Assembly (NCBI RefSeq): GCF_009865135.1
Contig: NZ_WWGH01000001.1
Coordinates: 372,001 to 436,000, forward strand
DNA from: Streptomyces sp. SID8374
GTDB taxonomy: Bacteria > Actinomycetota > Actinomycetes > Streptomycetales > Streptomycetaceae
Reading direction: 5' to 3'
DNA length: 64,000 nucleotides
The position numbers and the translations under genes were made by a program. This document shows, one piece after another, positions 32,330 to 40,397 of the stretch; the stretch's first letter is position 1, and each line of letters starts with the position of its first letter. The notes below the pieces were generated by a model. That model did not search any database and was not told the origin of the DNA. It saw only the letters and a program-made list of their open reading frames with translations.

Positions 32330-33529
32330 ATGAGCGCCGTTGCCTGGATCGCCGTGGGTTCGCTGATCGCGTGGGTGTGGCTGCTGCTGGGGCAGGGGTT
32401 CTACTGGCGGACCGACCAGCGGCTCCCCCGGCGCACCGATCCCGCTCGCTGGCCGTCGGTGGCGGTGGTCGTACCGGCCCGCGACGAGGCGGAGATGCTG
32501 CCGGTGAGCCTGCCCTCGCTGCTGGTCCAGGACTATCCGGGGGACGCCCGGATCATCCTCGTGGACGACTGCTCCAGCGACGGCACCGGGCAGCTGGCCC
32601 GGGAGCTGGCCGCTCGTTTCGGCGGTCTGCCGCTGACCGTCGTGGAGCCCGGGGAGCCGGAGCCCGGGTGGACGGGCAAGCTCTGGGCGCTGCGGCACGG
32701 GATCGCGCTGGCCCGGCTCCAGAAGCCGGACTTCCTGCTGCTGACCGACGCCGACATCGCCCATGAGCCGGACAGCCTGCGGGACCTGGTGGCGGCGGCC
32801 GGGGCCGAGGGGCCGGACGGCTTCGATCTGGTGTCGCAGATGGCGCGGCTGCGGGTGGAGAGCTTCTGGGAGCGTCTGGTGGTGCCCGCGTTCGTCTACT
32901 TCTTCGGGCAGCTCTACCCGTTCCGCCGGGTGAACCGGGCCCGCTCGCGTACGGCCGCGGCGGCGGGCGGCTGTGTGCTGCTGCGGACGGAGGCGGCCGA
33001 GCGGGCGCGGATCCCGGAGTCGATCCGGCAGGCGGTGATCGACGACGTGTCGCTGGCGCGGGAGGTGCGGCGCGGCGGCGGCCGGATCTGGCTGGGGCTG
33101 GCGGAGCGGGTGGACAGCGTGCGGCCGTATCCGCGGCTGAGGGATCTGTGGCGGATGGTGGCGCGGAGCGCGTACGCGCAGCTGCGGCACAGTCCGCTGC
33201 TGCTGGCGGGGACGGTGCCGGGGCTGCTCCTCGTGTACGTGGCACCGCCCGCGACCCTGGTGGCCGGACTGGCGACGGGCGACGGGGTGGCGGCCTGGGC
33301 GGGCGGCGCGGCGTGGGCGGTGATGACGGCGACGTACCTGCCGATGCTGGCGTACTACCGGCAGTCGCCGTGGCTCGGGCCGCTGCTTCCGGTCACGGCG
33401 GTGCTGTACCTGCTGATGACGGTGGACTCGGCGGTGCAGCACCACCGGGGGCGCGGGGCCGCCTGGAAGGGCCGCACCTATGCGCGGCCCGATCCGGACG
33501 GGACGCCCGACGCCGCGCCCGGCCGGTGA
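32330..33529 (+). CDS. Family 2 glycosyltransferase (HpnB-like, hopanoid-associated)
   Basis: A 399-residue membrane glycosyltransferase. An N-terminal anchor helix (AWIAVGSLIAWVWLLLGQG) precedes the GT-A domain with VVVPARDEAEMLP, DDCSSDGTG, LLTDADIAHEPDS (metal-binding DxD) and AVIDDVSLAREVRRGG (catalytic Asp region). Three C-terminal helices follow. The pattern matches the hopene-associated glycosyltransferase HpnB, but no other hopanoid genes are here. Overlap or promoter sharing with the divergent racemase is likely. Confidence 0.85.
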   Translation: MSAVAWIAVGSLIAWVWLLLGQGFYWRTDQRLPRRTDPARWPSVAVVVPARDEAEMLPVSLPSLLVQDYPGDARIILVDDCSSDGTGQLARELAARFGGLPLTVVEPGEPEPGWTGKLWALRHGIALARLQKPDFLLLTDADIAHEPDSLRDLVAAAGAEGPDGFDLVSQMARLRVESFWERLVVPAFVYFFGQLYPFRRVNRARSRTAAAAGGCVLLRTEAAERARIPESIRQAVIDDVSLAREVRRGGGRIWLGLAERVDSVRPYPRLRDLWRMVARSAYAQLRHSPLLLAGTVPGLLLVYVAPPATLVAGLATGDGVAAWAGGAAWAVMTATYLPMLAYYRQSPWLGPLLPVTAVLYLLMTVDSAVQHHRGRGAAWKGRTYARPDPDGTPDAAPGR

Positions 33530-33581
33530 CTCCACGGAGGCGCCGGGTCCGGCCGGGCGGGCGGGGCGGGGCACTTCCGGC

Positions 33582-34904
33582 TCATTTGCGGCCGGGGGTC
33601 CAGTTCATGCCCCAGCCGTAGGCGGCGTCGATGGTGCGCTGCGGGCTGACGCCGCGCTCGGGCACGAGGTAGCGGGCCTCGCGCTGCACGGTGAGGTCGC
33701 CGCCGTTGTTGGTGATCAGGGCGAGCGCGCAGACCGTGGAAGGCACGGTGCACTCGTCGAGGGAGAAGTCGATCGCCGCGCCGTTCTGCGGCTGGAGGGT
33801 GACCGTGGCGTGCAGGTCGGCGAAGCTGCGGGCGCCCTCGTAGATGGTGACGAAGATCAGTACGCGGCGGAGCAGGTCCTTGCGGTCGAGGTTGACGGTC
33901 ATGTTCTCGCCGGTGGAGAGCGCACCGGTGCGGTCGTCGCCGTCGAGGTGGATGAAGGGCGGCTGGGCCAGGGAGCCGAAGGCGTTGCCGAGGGCCTGCA
34001 CGACGCCCTTGCGCCCGTCGGTGAGTTCGTACAGAGCGCAGAGGTCGAGGTCGAGGTCACCGTGCATCGCGACGGCCCGGCCGAGCTTGGCCCCCCAGCC
34101 CTTGAACTGCTTGCGCACCTCCCAGTTGAGGTTGACGCGGAGCGTGCCGGAGGAGCCGCCCTGCTTGGCGAGGGAGACGGACGGGGCCTCCTTCGTGAGC
34201 GTGACCTTGGAGAGCCGTACCGGCTGCGGGGGCGCAGGGGCGGGCGGTGCGGGAGGTGCCACCGGGGCGGGCGGGGCGGCGTGGACGACGGGGGCGGGGG
34301 CCGGAGGAGGCGTGGGGGCGACCGGTGCGGGCGCCGGGGTGGCCGACCACGACGGTGCGGGGGCGGGGGCGGCCTGCTGCGGTTCGTCGACGGAGATGCC
34401 GAAGTCCGTCGCCAGTCCTTCGAGCCCGGTGCTGTAGCCCTGGCCCACCGCGCGGAACTTCCAGGCGCCCTGGCGCCGGTAGAGCTCACCGAGGATGAAC
34501 GCGGTCTCGATCGTGGCGTCCGTGGAGTCGAAGCGGGCCAGCTCGGCGCCGCTCGCCGCGTCCACGACCCGTACGTACAGGCCACCGACCCGGCCGAAGC
34601 TGCCGCCGTCCGCCGAACCCGCGACGACGATGCGGTCGATGGCGGGCTCCACCCGGCCGAGGTCGACGTGGAGGGTGTCGGTGACCCCGTCGCCAACCGT
34701 CCGCTTGCCCTCGTGGCGGACGGCCCCGGAGGCGTGGGCCGGCTGGTTGTAGAAGACGAAGTCGGCGTCGCTGCGGACCTTCCCGGACACCAGCAGGAGT
34801 GCGGAGCCGTCGACATCGGGGGTGCCCGCGGCGGCCCGCCACCCCAGTTCGACGCGCACGGTGCCCGCAGGCACCGGAACGTTGGTTCCCTTTTGCATGG
34901 TCAT
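33582..34904 (-). CDS. Double TerD-domain protein (tellurium-resistance family)
   Basis: A 440-residue protein with two TerD domains: about 1-185 ([42 protein letters not shown]) and about 245-438 ([21 protein letters not shown]). They are joined by a 60-residue Pro/Ala linker. TerD proteins bind Ca2+ through acidic pockets (DLDLDLCAL here) and are linked to tellurite, phage and stress responses; in Streptomyces they influence development. ATG 34904 is chosen; ATG 34916 is an alternative. A comB remnant lies upstream on the same strand. Confidence 0.9.
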   Translation of the reverse strand: MTMQKGTNVPVPAGTVRVELGWRAAAGTPDVDGSALLLVSGKVRSDADFVFYNQPAHASGAVRHEGKRTVGDGVTDTLHVDLGRVEPAIDRIVVAGSADGGSFGRVGGLYVRVVDAASGAELARFDSTDATIETAFILGELYRRQGAWKFRAVGQGYSTGLEGLATDFGISVDEPQQAAPAPAPSWSATPAPAPVAPTPPPAPAPVVHAAPPAPVAPPAPPAPAPPQPVRLSKVTLTKEAPSVSLAKQGGSSGTLRVNLNWEVRKQFKGWGAKLGRAVAMHGDLDLDLCALYELTDGRKGVVQALGNAFGSLAQPPFIHLDGDDRTGALSTGENMTVNLDRKDLLRRVLIFVTIYEGARSFADLHATVTLQPQNGAAIDFSLDECTVPSTVCALALITNNGGDLTVQREARYLVPERGVSPQRTIDAAYGWGMNWTPGRK

Positions 34905-34989
34905 GCTCGCCCCCATCACGGTTCCGGCTGCCCGCAGGCCTTGCTCCACAACCTAATCCCTCCACCGAGCCGCCAGCGGGAAGGGTTCG

Positions 34990-35258
34990 GGGGCTGCCGG
35001 TCACCTGTCGACGTGTGGGGACGCAGGACCACGAGGGAGTCCTCCAAGGCCGCCCGCGCACAGGACCGGCGACGCCTCCCCAATCCGGGTGGCGGGCCTT
35101 GAGTGCGAGGGCTTCGTCCGGCGAACCGGCGAGAACGATCTTCTCCGCTCCCCGGCAAAGGCCCACGCGGCCACCGTGCAGGCGCGCATGGCATCGACCA
35201 CGACGGCCACGGACGAAACTTCGGACAGTTCGGGTACGGAGAGGAAACGTGTGTTGAT
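34990..35258 (-). pseudogene. Shredded remnant of a 2-phosphosulfolactate phosphatase (ComB) gene
   Basis: Read on the minus strand, 35258-35160 encodes [16 protein letters not shown], then [20 protein letters not shown], very like the N-terminus of ComB-family phosphatases, but its first codon is ATC instead of ATG. A frameshift near 35155 continues as [24 protein letters not shown]; then further frame changes give EASPVLCAG and finally [10 protein letters not shown], pieces resembling the middle and C-terminus of the family. So the gene has lost its start and much of its interior. The family match is from memory of the conserved motifs. Confidence 0.6.
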
Positions 35259-35724
35259 CCGGTGATGATCGCGCCATCCCGGCCCACCCCCTCAACAGCA
35301 TTACCTCGGCGGCCGGTTCACCACAGCGGCATTCAACCGGCCAGGAGCACAACGGAGTCGGGGACGGAGACAAAGGCAAAGGCGTCCCGGCATGCGAGTG
35401 GGAGGCGGTCCGCCCTCCGCCGGCAGGGGCGCGCCACCGGGCGGCGCGCAAGCCCTGGTACGACGCCGTGTGACTCCTGCCGTCCGGGTCCCGCGTTACC
35501 ACGAGAAATGCCGTCCGCCGCGGATTCCGGGCACGGTGCCCGGCCCTCACCGCCGAAGCGCCGTGTCCTGGCCCCCGGCACTCAGGGGTCGCCCTTTGTA
35601 GCCCGCCCGCCACTTCTCGTTAACAATGCCGGCCCGGCCGGGAATGCCGCTGATAAGGGAGGGCTTAGCGAGGTTTTGACGGTCCGGGCCGACGGAACCT
35701 GCGTAAAAACTGATGACCCTAAGA
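35259..35724. other. Intergenic stretch without recognisable gene
   Basis: Frames here lack the codon bias of the surrounding genes and show no motif I recognise. It may be decay debris continuing from the comB remnant. A TTGACG (35676-35681) could be a -35 element for the downstream gene, but no good -10 follows. Confidence 0.5.
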
Positions 35725-35738
35725 TTGGGGCTCCCCAA
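35725..35738. promoter_or_regulatory. 14-bp palindrome TTGGGG-CT-CCCCAA before the Pro/Gln-rich gene
   Basis: Perfect 6-bp arms around CT, 31 bp upstream of the ATG at 35769. It could be an operator or a small leader hairpin. Confidence 0.4.
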
Positions 35739-35768
35739 CCAGCACATCGTGGGCTTAACTTAGGTGCC

Positions 35769-36254
35769 ATGACCTCCCCTCGCTCCGCCTTCGGCGGCGG
35801 CTACTACGCCGCGTCGTTCCCCGACACTCCGATCTACGACTCCCTGGTCGCGGAGCGGGGCACCCCGCAGATCGCCCCGATCCGCGTCCCTGCCGCGTAC
35901 GACACGTCCAGCAGCTATCTGCCGGCCCTGCCGTCCGCGCTGCCGGCCCTTCCCGCGGCCCCCTCGCAGCCCGTCGGCTCCTACGGCTACCCGCAGCAGC
36001 AGCCGATGCCGCAGTACCAGCAGGCGCCCGCGCAGCAGGTGCCCGCGTACCCGGCCGGGCTCCAGAGCGCACCGGCGCCGTACATCCCGCAGCAGCCCTC
36101 GGCGGTCCGCGGCTATCCGCAGCAGACCCAGCCGCAGCGCCCCGCGCCCGGCACCGGGTACGAGTCGATGCGCCCGGCCTCGCCGCGTCCCGCGCCGGCC
36201 CCGTCGCCGTACGAGGACCCGTACAACCGGCCGTACCAGGGCCGGGGGTACTGA
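35769..36254 (+). CDS. Pro/Gln/Tyr-rich low-complexity protein (DUF6643-like)
   Basis: A 161-residue protein. The N-terminal 60 residues are specific (MTSPRSAFGGGYYAASFPDT, then PIYDSLVAERGTPQIAPIRV) and resemble the Streptomyces DUF6643 family. The rest is disordered, with YPQQQPMPQYQQAPAQQ, Pro-Tyr and Gln runs. There is no signal peptide or membrane helix. Function unknown; Tyr/Gln-rich proteins of this sort may self-associate (inference). The start is the only ATG with family-like sequence; the longer open frame upstream is non-coding in character. Confidence 0.75.
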   Translation: MTSPRSAFGGGYYAASFPDTPIYDSLVAERGTPQIAPIRVPAAYDTSSSYLPALPSALPALPAAPSQPVGSYGYPQQQPMPQYQQAPAQQVPAYPAGLQSAPAPYIPQQPSAVRGYPQQTQPQRPAPGTGYESMRPASPRPAPAPSPYEDPYNRPYQGRGY

Positions 36255-36327
36255 CCCGTCCGCACCTGCGCGGGCTCCGCGAACAAACCGTGCGTACGCG
36301 CGGATAGGTGACTGGCAGGATGGCCGC

Positions 36328-37152
36328 ATGGCCTCTCCTGTGCTCCGGTCCGTCCACGTGTATCCGGTCAAATCGCTGGCCGCCCAGACATCCGACGAAG
36401 TTGCCGTCGAGCCATGGGGACTCGGCGGCGACCGCCGCTGGATGCTGGTCGACAAGGCACCGCGGGTGATCACCCAACGACAGCAGCCGTTTCTGGCGCG
36501 GATCTCCGCGGTGCTGCTGTCCGGTGGCGGGATCGCCCTCTCCGCCCCGGGCCGTCCGCCGCTGCGGGTGGCGGTGCCGGGGCCGGAGCGCCTGGTCGAT
36601 GTGGAGCTGCACCGGGACACGGTCACGGTCGCCGAGGCCGCGGACGAGGCGCACGAGTGGTTCAGCGAGTTCCTCGGGTCGGAGGCCCGGCTCGTGCACC
36701 TCGACGACCCGGCGCACCGCAGACCCGTCGACCCCGCGTACGCGCGCCCCGGGGACATGGTCTCCTTCGCCGACGGCTATCCGCTGCTGCTGACCACCAC
36801 CGCCTCCCTCGACGCCCTCAACGCCCTGGTCGCGGCGGGCGACCGGCCGCACGAGGGGCCGTTGCCGATGGACCGCTTCCGGCCGAACGTCGTCGTCGAC
36901 GCCACCGAGGCGTGGGCCGAGGACGGCTGGCGGCGGATCGCCATCGGCGATGTGCCCTTCTCCGTGGTGAAGCCCTGCGGCCGCTGCGTGATCACCACCA
37001 CCGACCAGCGGACCGCCGAGCGCGGCAAGGAGCCGCTGCTCACACTGGCCCGCCACCGCCGGGTCGGCAATCAGCTGCTCTTCGGCCAGAATCTGATTCC
37101 GGACGGGACCGGGGTGATCCGGGTCGGGGACCCCGTCAAGATCCTCGACTGA
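36328..37152 (+). CDS. MOSC-domain protein (YcbX/mARC-like)
   Basis: A 274-residue protein with an MOSC N-terminal beta-barrel (VLRSVHVYPVKSLAAQ, GGDRRWMLVD) and an MOSC domain containing the conserved Cys pair region VKPCGRCVITTTDQ. RFRPNVVVD is the usual domain junction. This layout is that of YcbX/mARC molybdenum proteins, which reduce N-hydroxylated compounds using electrons from a partner. No ferredoxin domain is fused. ATG at 36328. It lies 26 bp before an Rv1733c-like gene, probably in one transcript. Confidence 0.9.
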   Translation: MASPVLRSVHVYPVKSLAAQTSDEVAVEPWGLGGDRRWMLVDKAPRVITQRQQPFLARISAVLLSGGGIALSAPGRPPLRVAVPGPERLVDVELHRDTVTVAEAADEAHEWFSEFLGSEARLVHLDDPAHRRPVDPAYARPGDMVSFADGYPLLLTTTASLDALNALVAAGDRPHEGPLPMDRFRPNVVVDATEAWAEDGWRRIAIGDVPFSVVKPCGRCVITTTDQRTAERGKEPLLTLARHRRVGNQLLFGQNLIPDGTGVIRVGDPVKILD

Positions 37153-37178
37153 GAACGTGAGGACCCGGGGGGGGGAGC

Positions 37179-37775
37179 ATGGGCGTGGAAGTCCTCAAGT
37201 GGCGGCGCAGTCCGCTGTGGCGCGCCACCGACCGCCGCGAGGCGTGGGTGACGCTCGGCGCGCTGGTGCTGCTGGCCGTGGGGGCACCGGCGGCCGGCTG
37301 GGCGGGCGGCTCGCTCGCCGAGGCCTCGCTCCGGCAGGAGATACGGGCCCAGCACCAGAAGCGGCGGGCCGTCACCGGGGTCGTGGTGGGCCCGGTGCCG
37401 GAGGCGCGGCGGTTCGCCGGAGACCCGGACGCCGGGCCGGGGCGGAGCTCGGTGGTGGCGGCCTGGCGGGCACCGGACGGCACCCCGCGCACCGGGGAGG
37501 TCACCACGGCACCGGGGGCGGCCCGGGAGCCCGGTGCGCCGGTGCGGATCTGGACGGACGGCGCGGGCGTCCCCGTACCGCCGCCGATGGACCCGGGCGC
37601 GGCCCGTACCCACGCGGTGCTCGGCGGGGTCGGCGCCTTCCTGCTCGCCGCCGGGTGCGTCGAGGCGGGCAGGCGGCTGATCGTCGGGCGGATGGTGCGA
37701 CGGCGGTACGCGCTGTGGGACCGGGAGTGGGCCGAAGCGGGCCCGGACTGGGGCCGGGCCGGAACCGGCAGCTGA
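37179..37775 (+). CDS. Rv1733c-like two-helix membrane protein
   Basis: A 198-residue protein. The N-terminal motif SPLWRATDRREAW leads into a transmembrane helix (about 25-45), then an extracytoplasmic domain of about 95 residues, a second helix (about 148-165) and a basic tail. This is the arrangement of the mycobacterial Rv1733c family (a dormancy antigen of unknown function). ATG at 37179 with GGGGGGGAG just before it. Confidence 0.82.
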   Translation: MGVEVLKWRRSPLWRATDRREAWVTLGALVLLAVGAPAAGWAGGSLAEASLRQEIRAQHQKRRAVTGVVVGPVPEARRFAGDPDAGPGRSSVVAAWRAPDGTPRTGEVTTAPGAAREPGAPVRIWTDGAGVPVPPPMDPGAARTHAVLGGVGAFLLAAGCVEAGRRLIVGRMVRRRYALWDREWAEAGPDWGRAGTGS

Positions 37776-37970
37776 CGACGGGCCGCTGCCCCCGGCCACG
37801 TACGACAGGCGGCAACAGCGCCCCGGCGGCCCGAGTCGTCAACTCCCGCCTCTCCCGCGCGCTACGGTGGTCCGACCGCGTCCGCTTCCTCGACGAGCGA
37901 GCGGACGGACCCAGGGGCACCACAGCACGACCCGAGGCAGCACAGCACGAGGTGGGGGCAGAGCAACTCC

Positions 37971-40397
37971 ATGGCACAGGGCACGGTCCAGGTGACGCAC
38001 ACCGGAACTTCGCGATGGCGCCGCCGCACGGGCGAGTACGCCTCCCTCTCCGCGGCCCTGGAAGCGGCGGCCGACGGGGACGTCCTCACCGTCGCGCCCG
38101 GGACCTACCGGGAGAACCTCGTCCTCCACCGCGCGGTGACCCTGCGCGGTTCCGAAGGCTCGGTCGGCTCCGTGCGGATCGCGCCGGTCGACGGCGTACC
38201 GCTGACGGTGCGCGCCTCCGCGATCGTCCAGGACCTGCACATCGAGGGGCAGGACTCCGCCGCCCCGGCCGTGCTGGTCGAGGACGGCACCCCCGAGTTC
38301 GCGGATCTGCGGATCGTGACGCGGTCCGCCGCAGGCATCGAGGTACGGGGAGCGGCCCGGCCCACCGTGCGGCGCTGCACCGTCGACAATCCGGCCGGGG
38401 TCGGCATCGCCGTACTCGACGGGGCGGGCGGGGTCTTCGAGGAGTGCGAGATCGTCTCGGCCGGGCAGTCCGGCGTCTCGGTCCGCGACGGCGGCCACCC
38501 CCGCCTCGACCGCTGCCGCATCCACCACGCCTCGGGCGCGGGGATCGGCGTCACCGGCGAGGGCAGCGGGCTGGAGGCGATCGGCTGCGAGGTGTACGAG
38601 GTCAAGGGCAGCGGTGTCCAGGTGACCGCCCGCGCCACCGCGCACCTCACCGACTGCACCGTGCACCGCACTTCGGGCGACGGGGTCACGCTGGACACCG
38701 ACGCGGTGCTGACGCTCGCCGACTGCGACATCCACGACATCCCGGAGAACGCGATCGACCTGCGGTCGCGTTCGGTGCTGACGCTGACCCGTTCCACGGT
38801 CCGCCGCTTCGGCCGCAACGGCCTCTCGGTCTGGGACCCGGGCACCCGCGTGGACGCCAACCAGTGCGAGATCCACGACAGTACGGGCGACTACCCGGCG
38901 GTCTGGGTCAGCGACGGGGCCACCGTGATACTGGACGCCTGCCGGGTCCACGACGTGCCCGACGCCCTCTTCGTCCTCGACCGGGGCTCGCGCGCCGACG
39001 TGGTGGACAGCGACCTCTCCCAGATCCGCAACACCGCCGTCTCCGTGAGCGACGGCGCCACCGCCCAGCTGGACGACTGCCGGATCCGGGAGGCCTCCAC
39101 CGGCGCCTGGTTCCGCGACCACGGCAGCGGCGGCACGCTCAACAACTGCACCATCGACACGGCGCAGACCGGGGTCATCGTGACCAAGGGCGCCGACCCC
39201 GTCATCGAGAGGTGCACGGTCACCAACCCCGCCGAGGCCGGGTTCTACGTCTCCGCCGAGGGGCGCGGCACCTTCGACAGCTGCCGGGTGACGGGCAGCG
39301 AGGGGTACGGCTTCCATGTGATGGACGGCTGCCGCACCACGCTGAACCGCTGCCGCACCGAGCGGTGCGCGCGCGGTGGTTACGAGTTCGCCGAGGGGGG
39401 TGACGGGTCGGGGGCGTCCGGTCCGGCGGTCACCGACTGCACGAGCGACGAGAGCGGTCTGCGTACGGCACCGGCTCCGGCCCCCGCCGTGCTGACGGCC
39501 ACCCAGTCCACGCCCGGCCTGCTCTCCACCATGCCCGGGCAGCGGGCCGTGGAGCCCGAACCGGTGGCCCCGGCCGCCGAGCCCGCCCGGGACTCAGCGG
39601 CGGTCCTCGGTGAACTGGACGCGCTGGTGGGGCTGGAGAGCGTCAAGCGCGAGGTGCGGGCGCTGACCGACATGATCGAGGTGGGCCGCCGCCGCCAGGA
39701 GGCCGGGCTCAAGGCCGCCTCCGTCCGGCGCCACCTCGTCTTCACCGGCTCCCCCGGTACGGGCAAGACCACGGTCGCCCGGCTGTACGGGGAGATCCTG
39801 GCCTCGCTCGGGGTGCTGGAGCGCGGCCACCTGGTGGAGGTGTCCCGGGTGGACCTGGTCGGGGAGCACATCGGGTCGACGGCGATCCGGACCCAGGAGG
39901 CGTTCGACCGGGCGCGCGGCGGGGTGCTCTTCGTGGACGAGGCGTACGCGCTCTCCCCCGAGGACTCCGGGCGCGACTTCGGCCGTGAGGCCATCGACAC
40001 GCTGGTGAAGCTGATGGAGGACCACCGGGACGCGGTGGTGGTGATCGTCGCCGGGTACACCCACGAGATGGAGCGGTTCCTCACCGTCAACCCCGGTGTG
40101 GCCTCCCGCTTCTCGCGGACCATCACCTTCAGCGACTACCTGCCCGAGGAGCTGCTGCGGATCGTGGAGCAGCAGGCCGAGGAGCACGAGTACAGCCTGG
40201 CGGAGGGGACCGGGGAGGCGCTGCTGAAGTACTTCACCGCGCTCCCCAAGGGCCCCGCCTTCGGCAACGGCCGTACCGCCCGGCAGACCTTCGAGTCGAT
40301 GGTGGAGCGGCACGCGGGCCGGGTCGCCCAGCTCGCCGAGACGAGCACGGACGACCTGACCCTGCTCTACCCGGAGGACCTCCCCGAACTCTTCTGA
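37971..40397 (+). CDS. Right-handed beta-helix protein fused to AAA+ ATPase
   Basis: An 808-residue two-part protein. Residues about 20-490 are parallel beta-helix (PbH1) repeats: many turns with the pattern D-G-[GA]-x-P-x-[LV]-x-x-C-x-[IV]-x, e.g. VRDGGHPRLDRCRIH, and at least 20 cysteines at the same turn position. After a Pro/Ala linker, residues 530-808 form a CbbX/SpoVK-type AAA+ module: GLESVKREVRAL, Walker A GSPGTGKTT near 592, Walker B VLFVDEAYAL near 652, and SRFSRTITF. CbbX and EccA relatives remodel other proteins. The beta-helix could recognise a target that the ATPase remodels. No signal peptide. Its 3' end overlaps the convergent membrane gene by 31 bp. Confidence 0.9.
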   Translation: MAQGTVQVTHTGTSRWRRRTGEYASLSAALEAAADGDVLTVAPGTYRENLVLHRAVTLRGSEGSVGSVRIAPVDGVPLTVRASAIVQDLHIEGQDSAAPAVLVEDGTPEFADLRIVTRSAAGIEVRGAARPTVRRCTVDNPAGVGIAVLDGAGGVFEECEIVSAGQSGVSVRDGGHPRLDRCRIHHASGAGIGVTGEGSGLEAIGCEVYEVKGSGVQVTARATAHLTDCTVHRTSGDGVTLDTDAVLTLADCDIHDIPENAIDLRSRSVLTLTRSTVRRFGRNGLSVWDPGTRVDANQCEIHDSTGDYPAVWVSDGATVILDACRVHDVPDALFVLDRGSRADVVDSDLSQIRNTAVSVSDGATAQLDDCRIREASTGAWFRDHGSGGTLNNCTIDTAQTGVIVTKGADPVIERCTVTNPAEAGFYVSAEGRGTFDSCRVTGSEGYGFHVMDGCRTTLNRCRTERCARGGYEFAEGGDGSGASGPAVTDCTSDESGLRTAPAPAPAVLTATQSTPGLLSTMPGQRAVEPEPVAPAAEPARDSAAVLGELDALVGLESVKREVRALTDMIEVGRRRQEAGLKAASVRRHLVFTGSPGTGKTTVARLYGEILASLGVLERGHLVEVSRVDLVGEHIGSTAIRTQEAFDRARGGVLFVDEAYALSPEDSGRDFGREAIDTLVKLMEDHRDAVVVIVAGYTHEMERFLTVNPGVASRFSRTITFSDYLPEELLRIVEQQAEEHEYSLAEGTGEALLKYFTALPKGPAFGNGRTARQTFESMVERHAGRVAQLAETSTDDLTLLYPEDLPELF

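Noticed and set aside
36290..36327. A sigma-dependent promoter for the MOSC gene
   Set aside because: GTGCGTACGCGCGG and a GATAGG box are present but their spacing and match are too weak to call.
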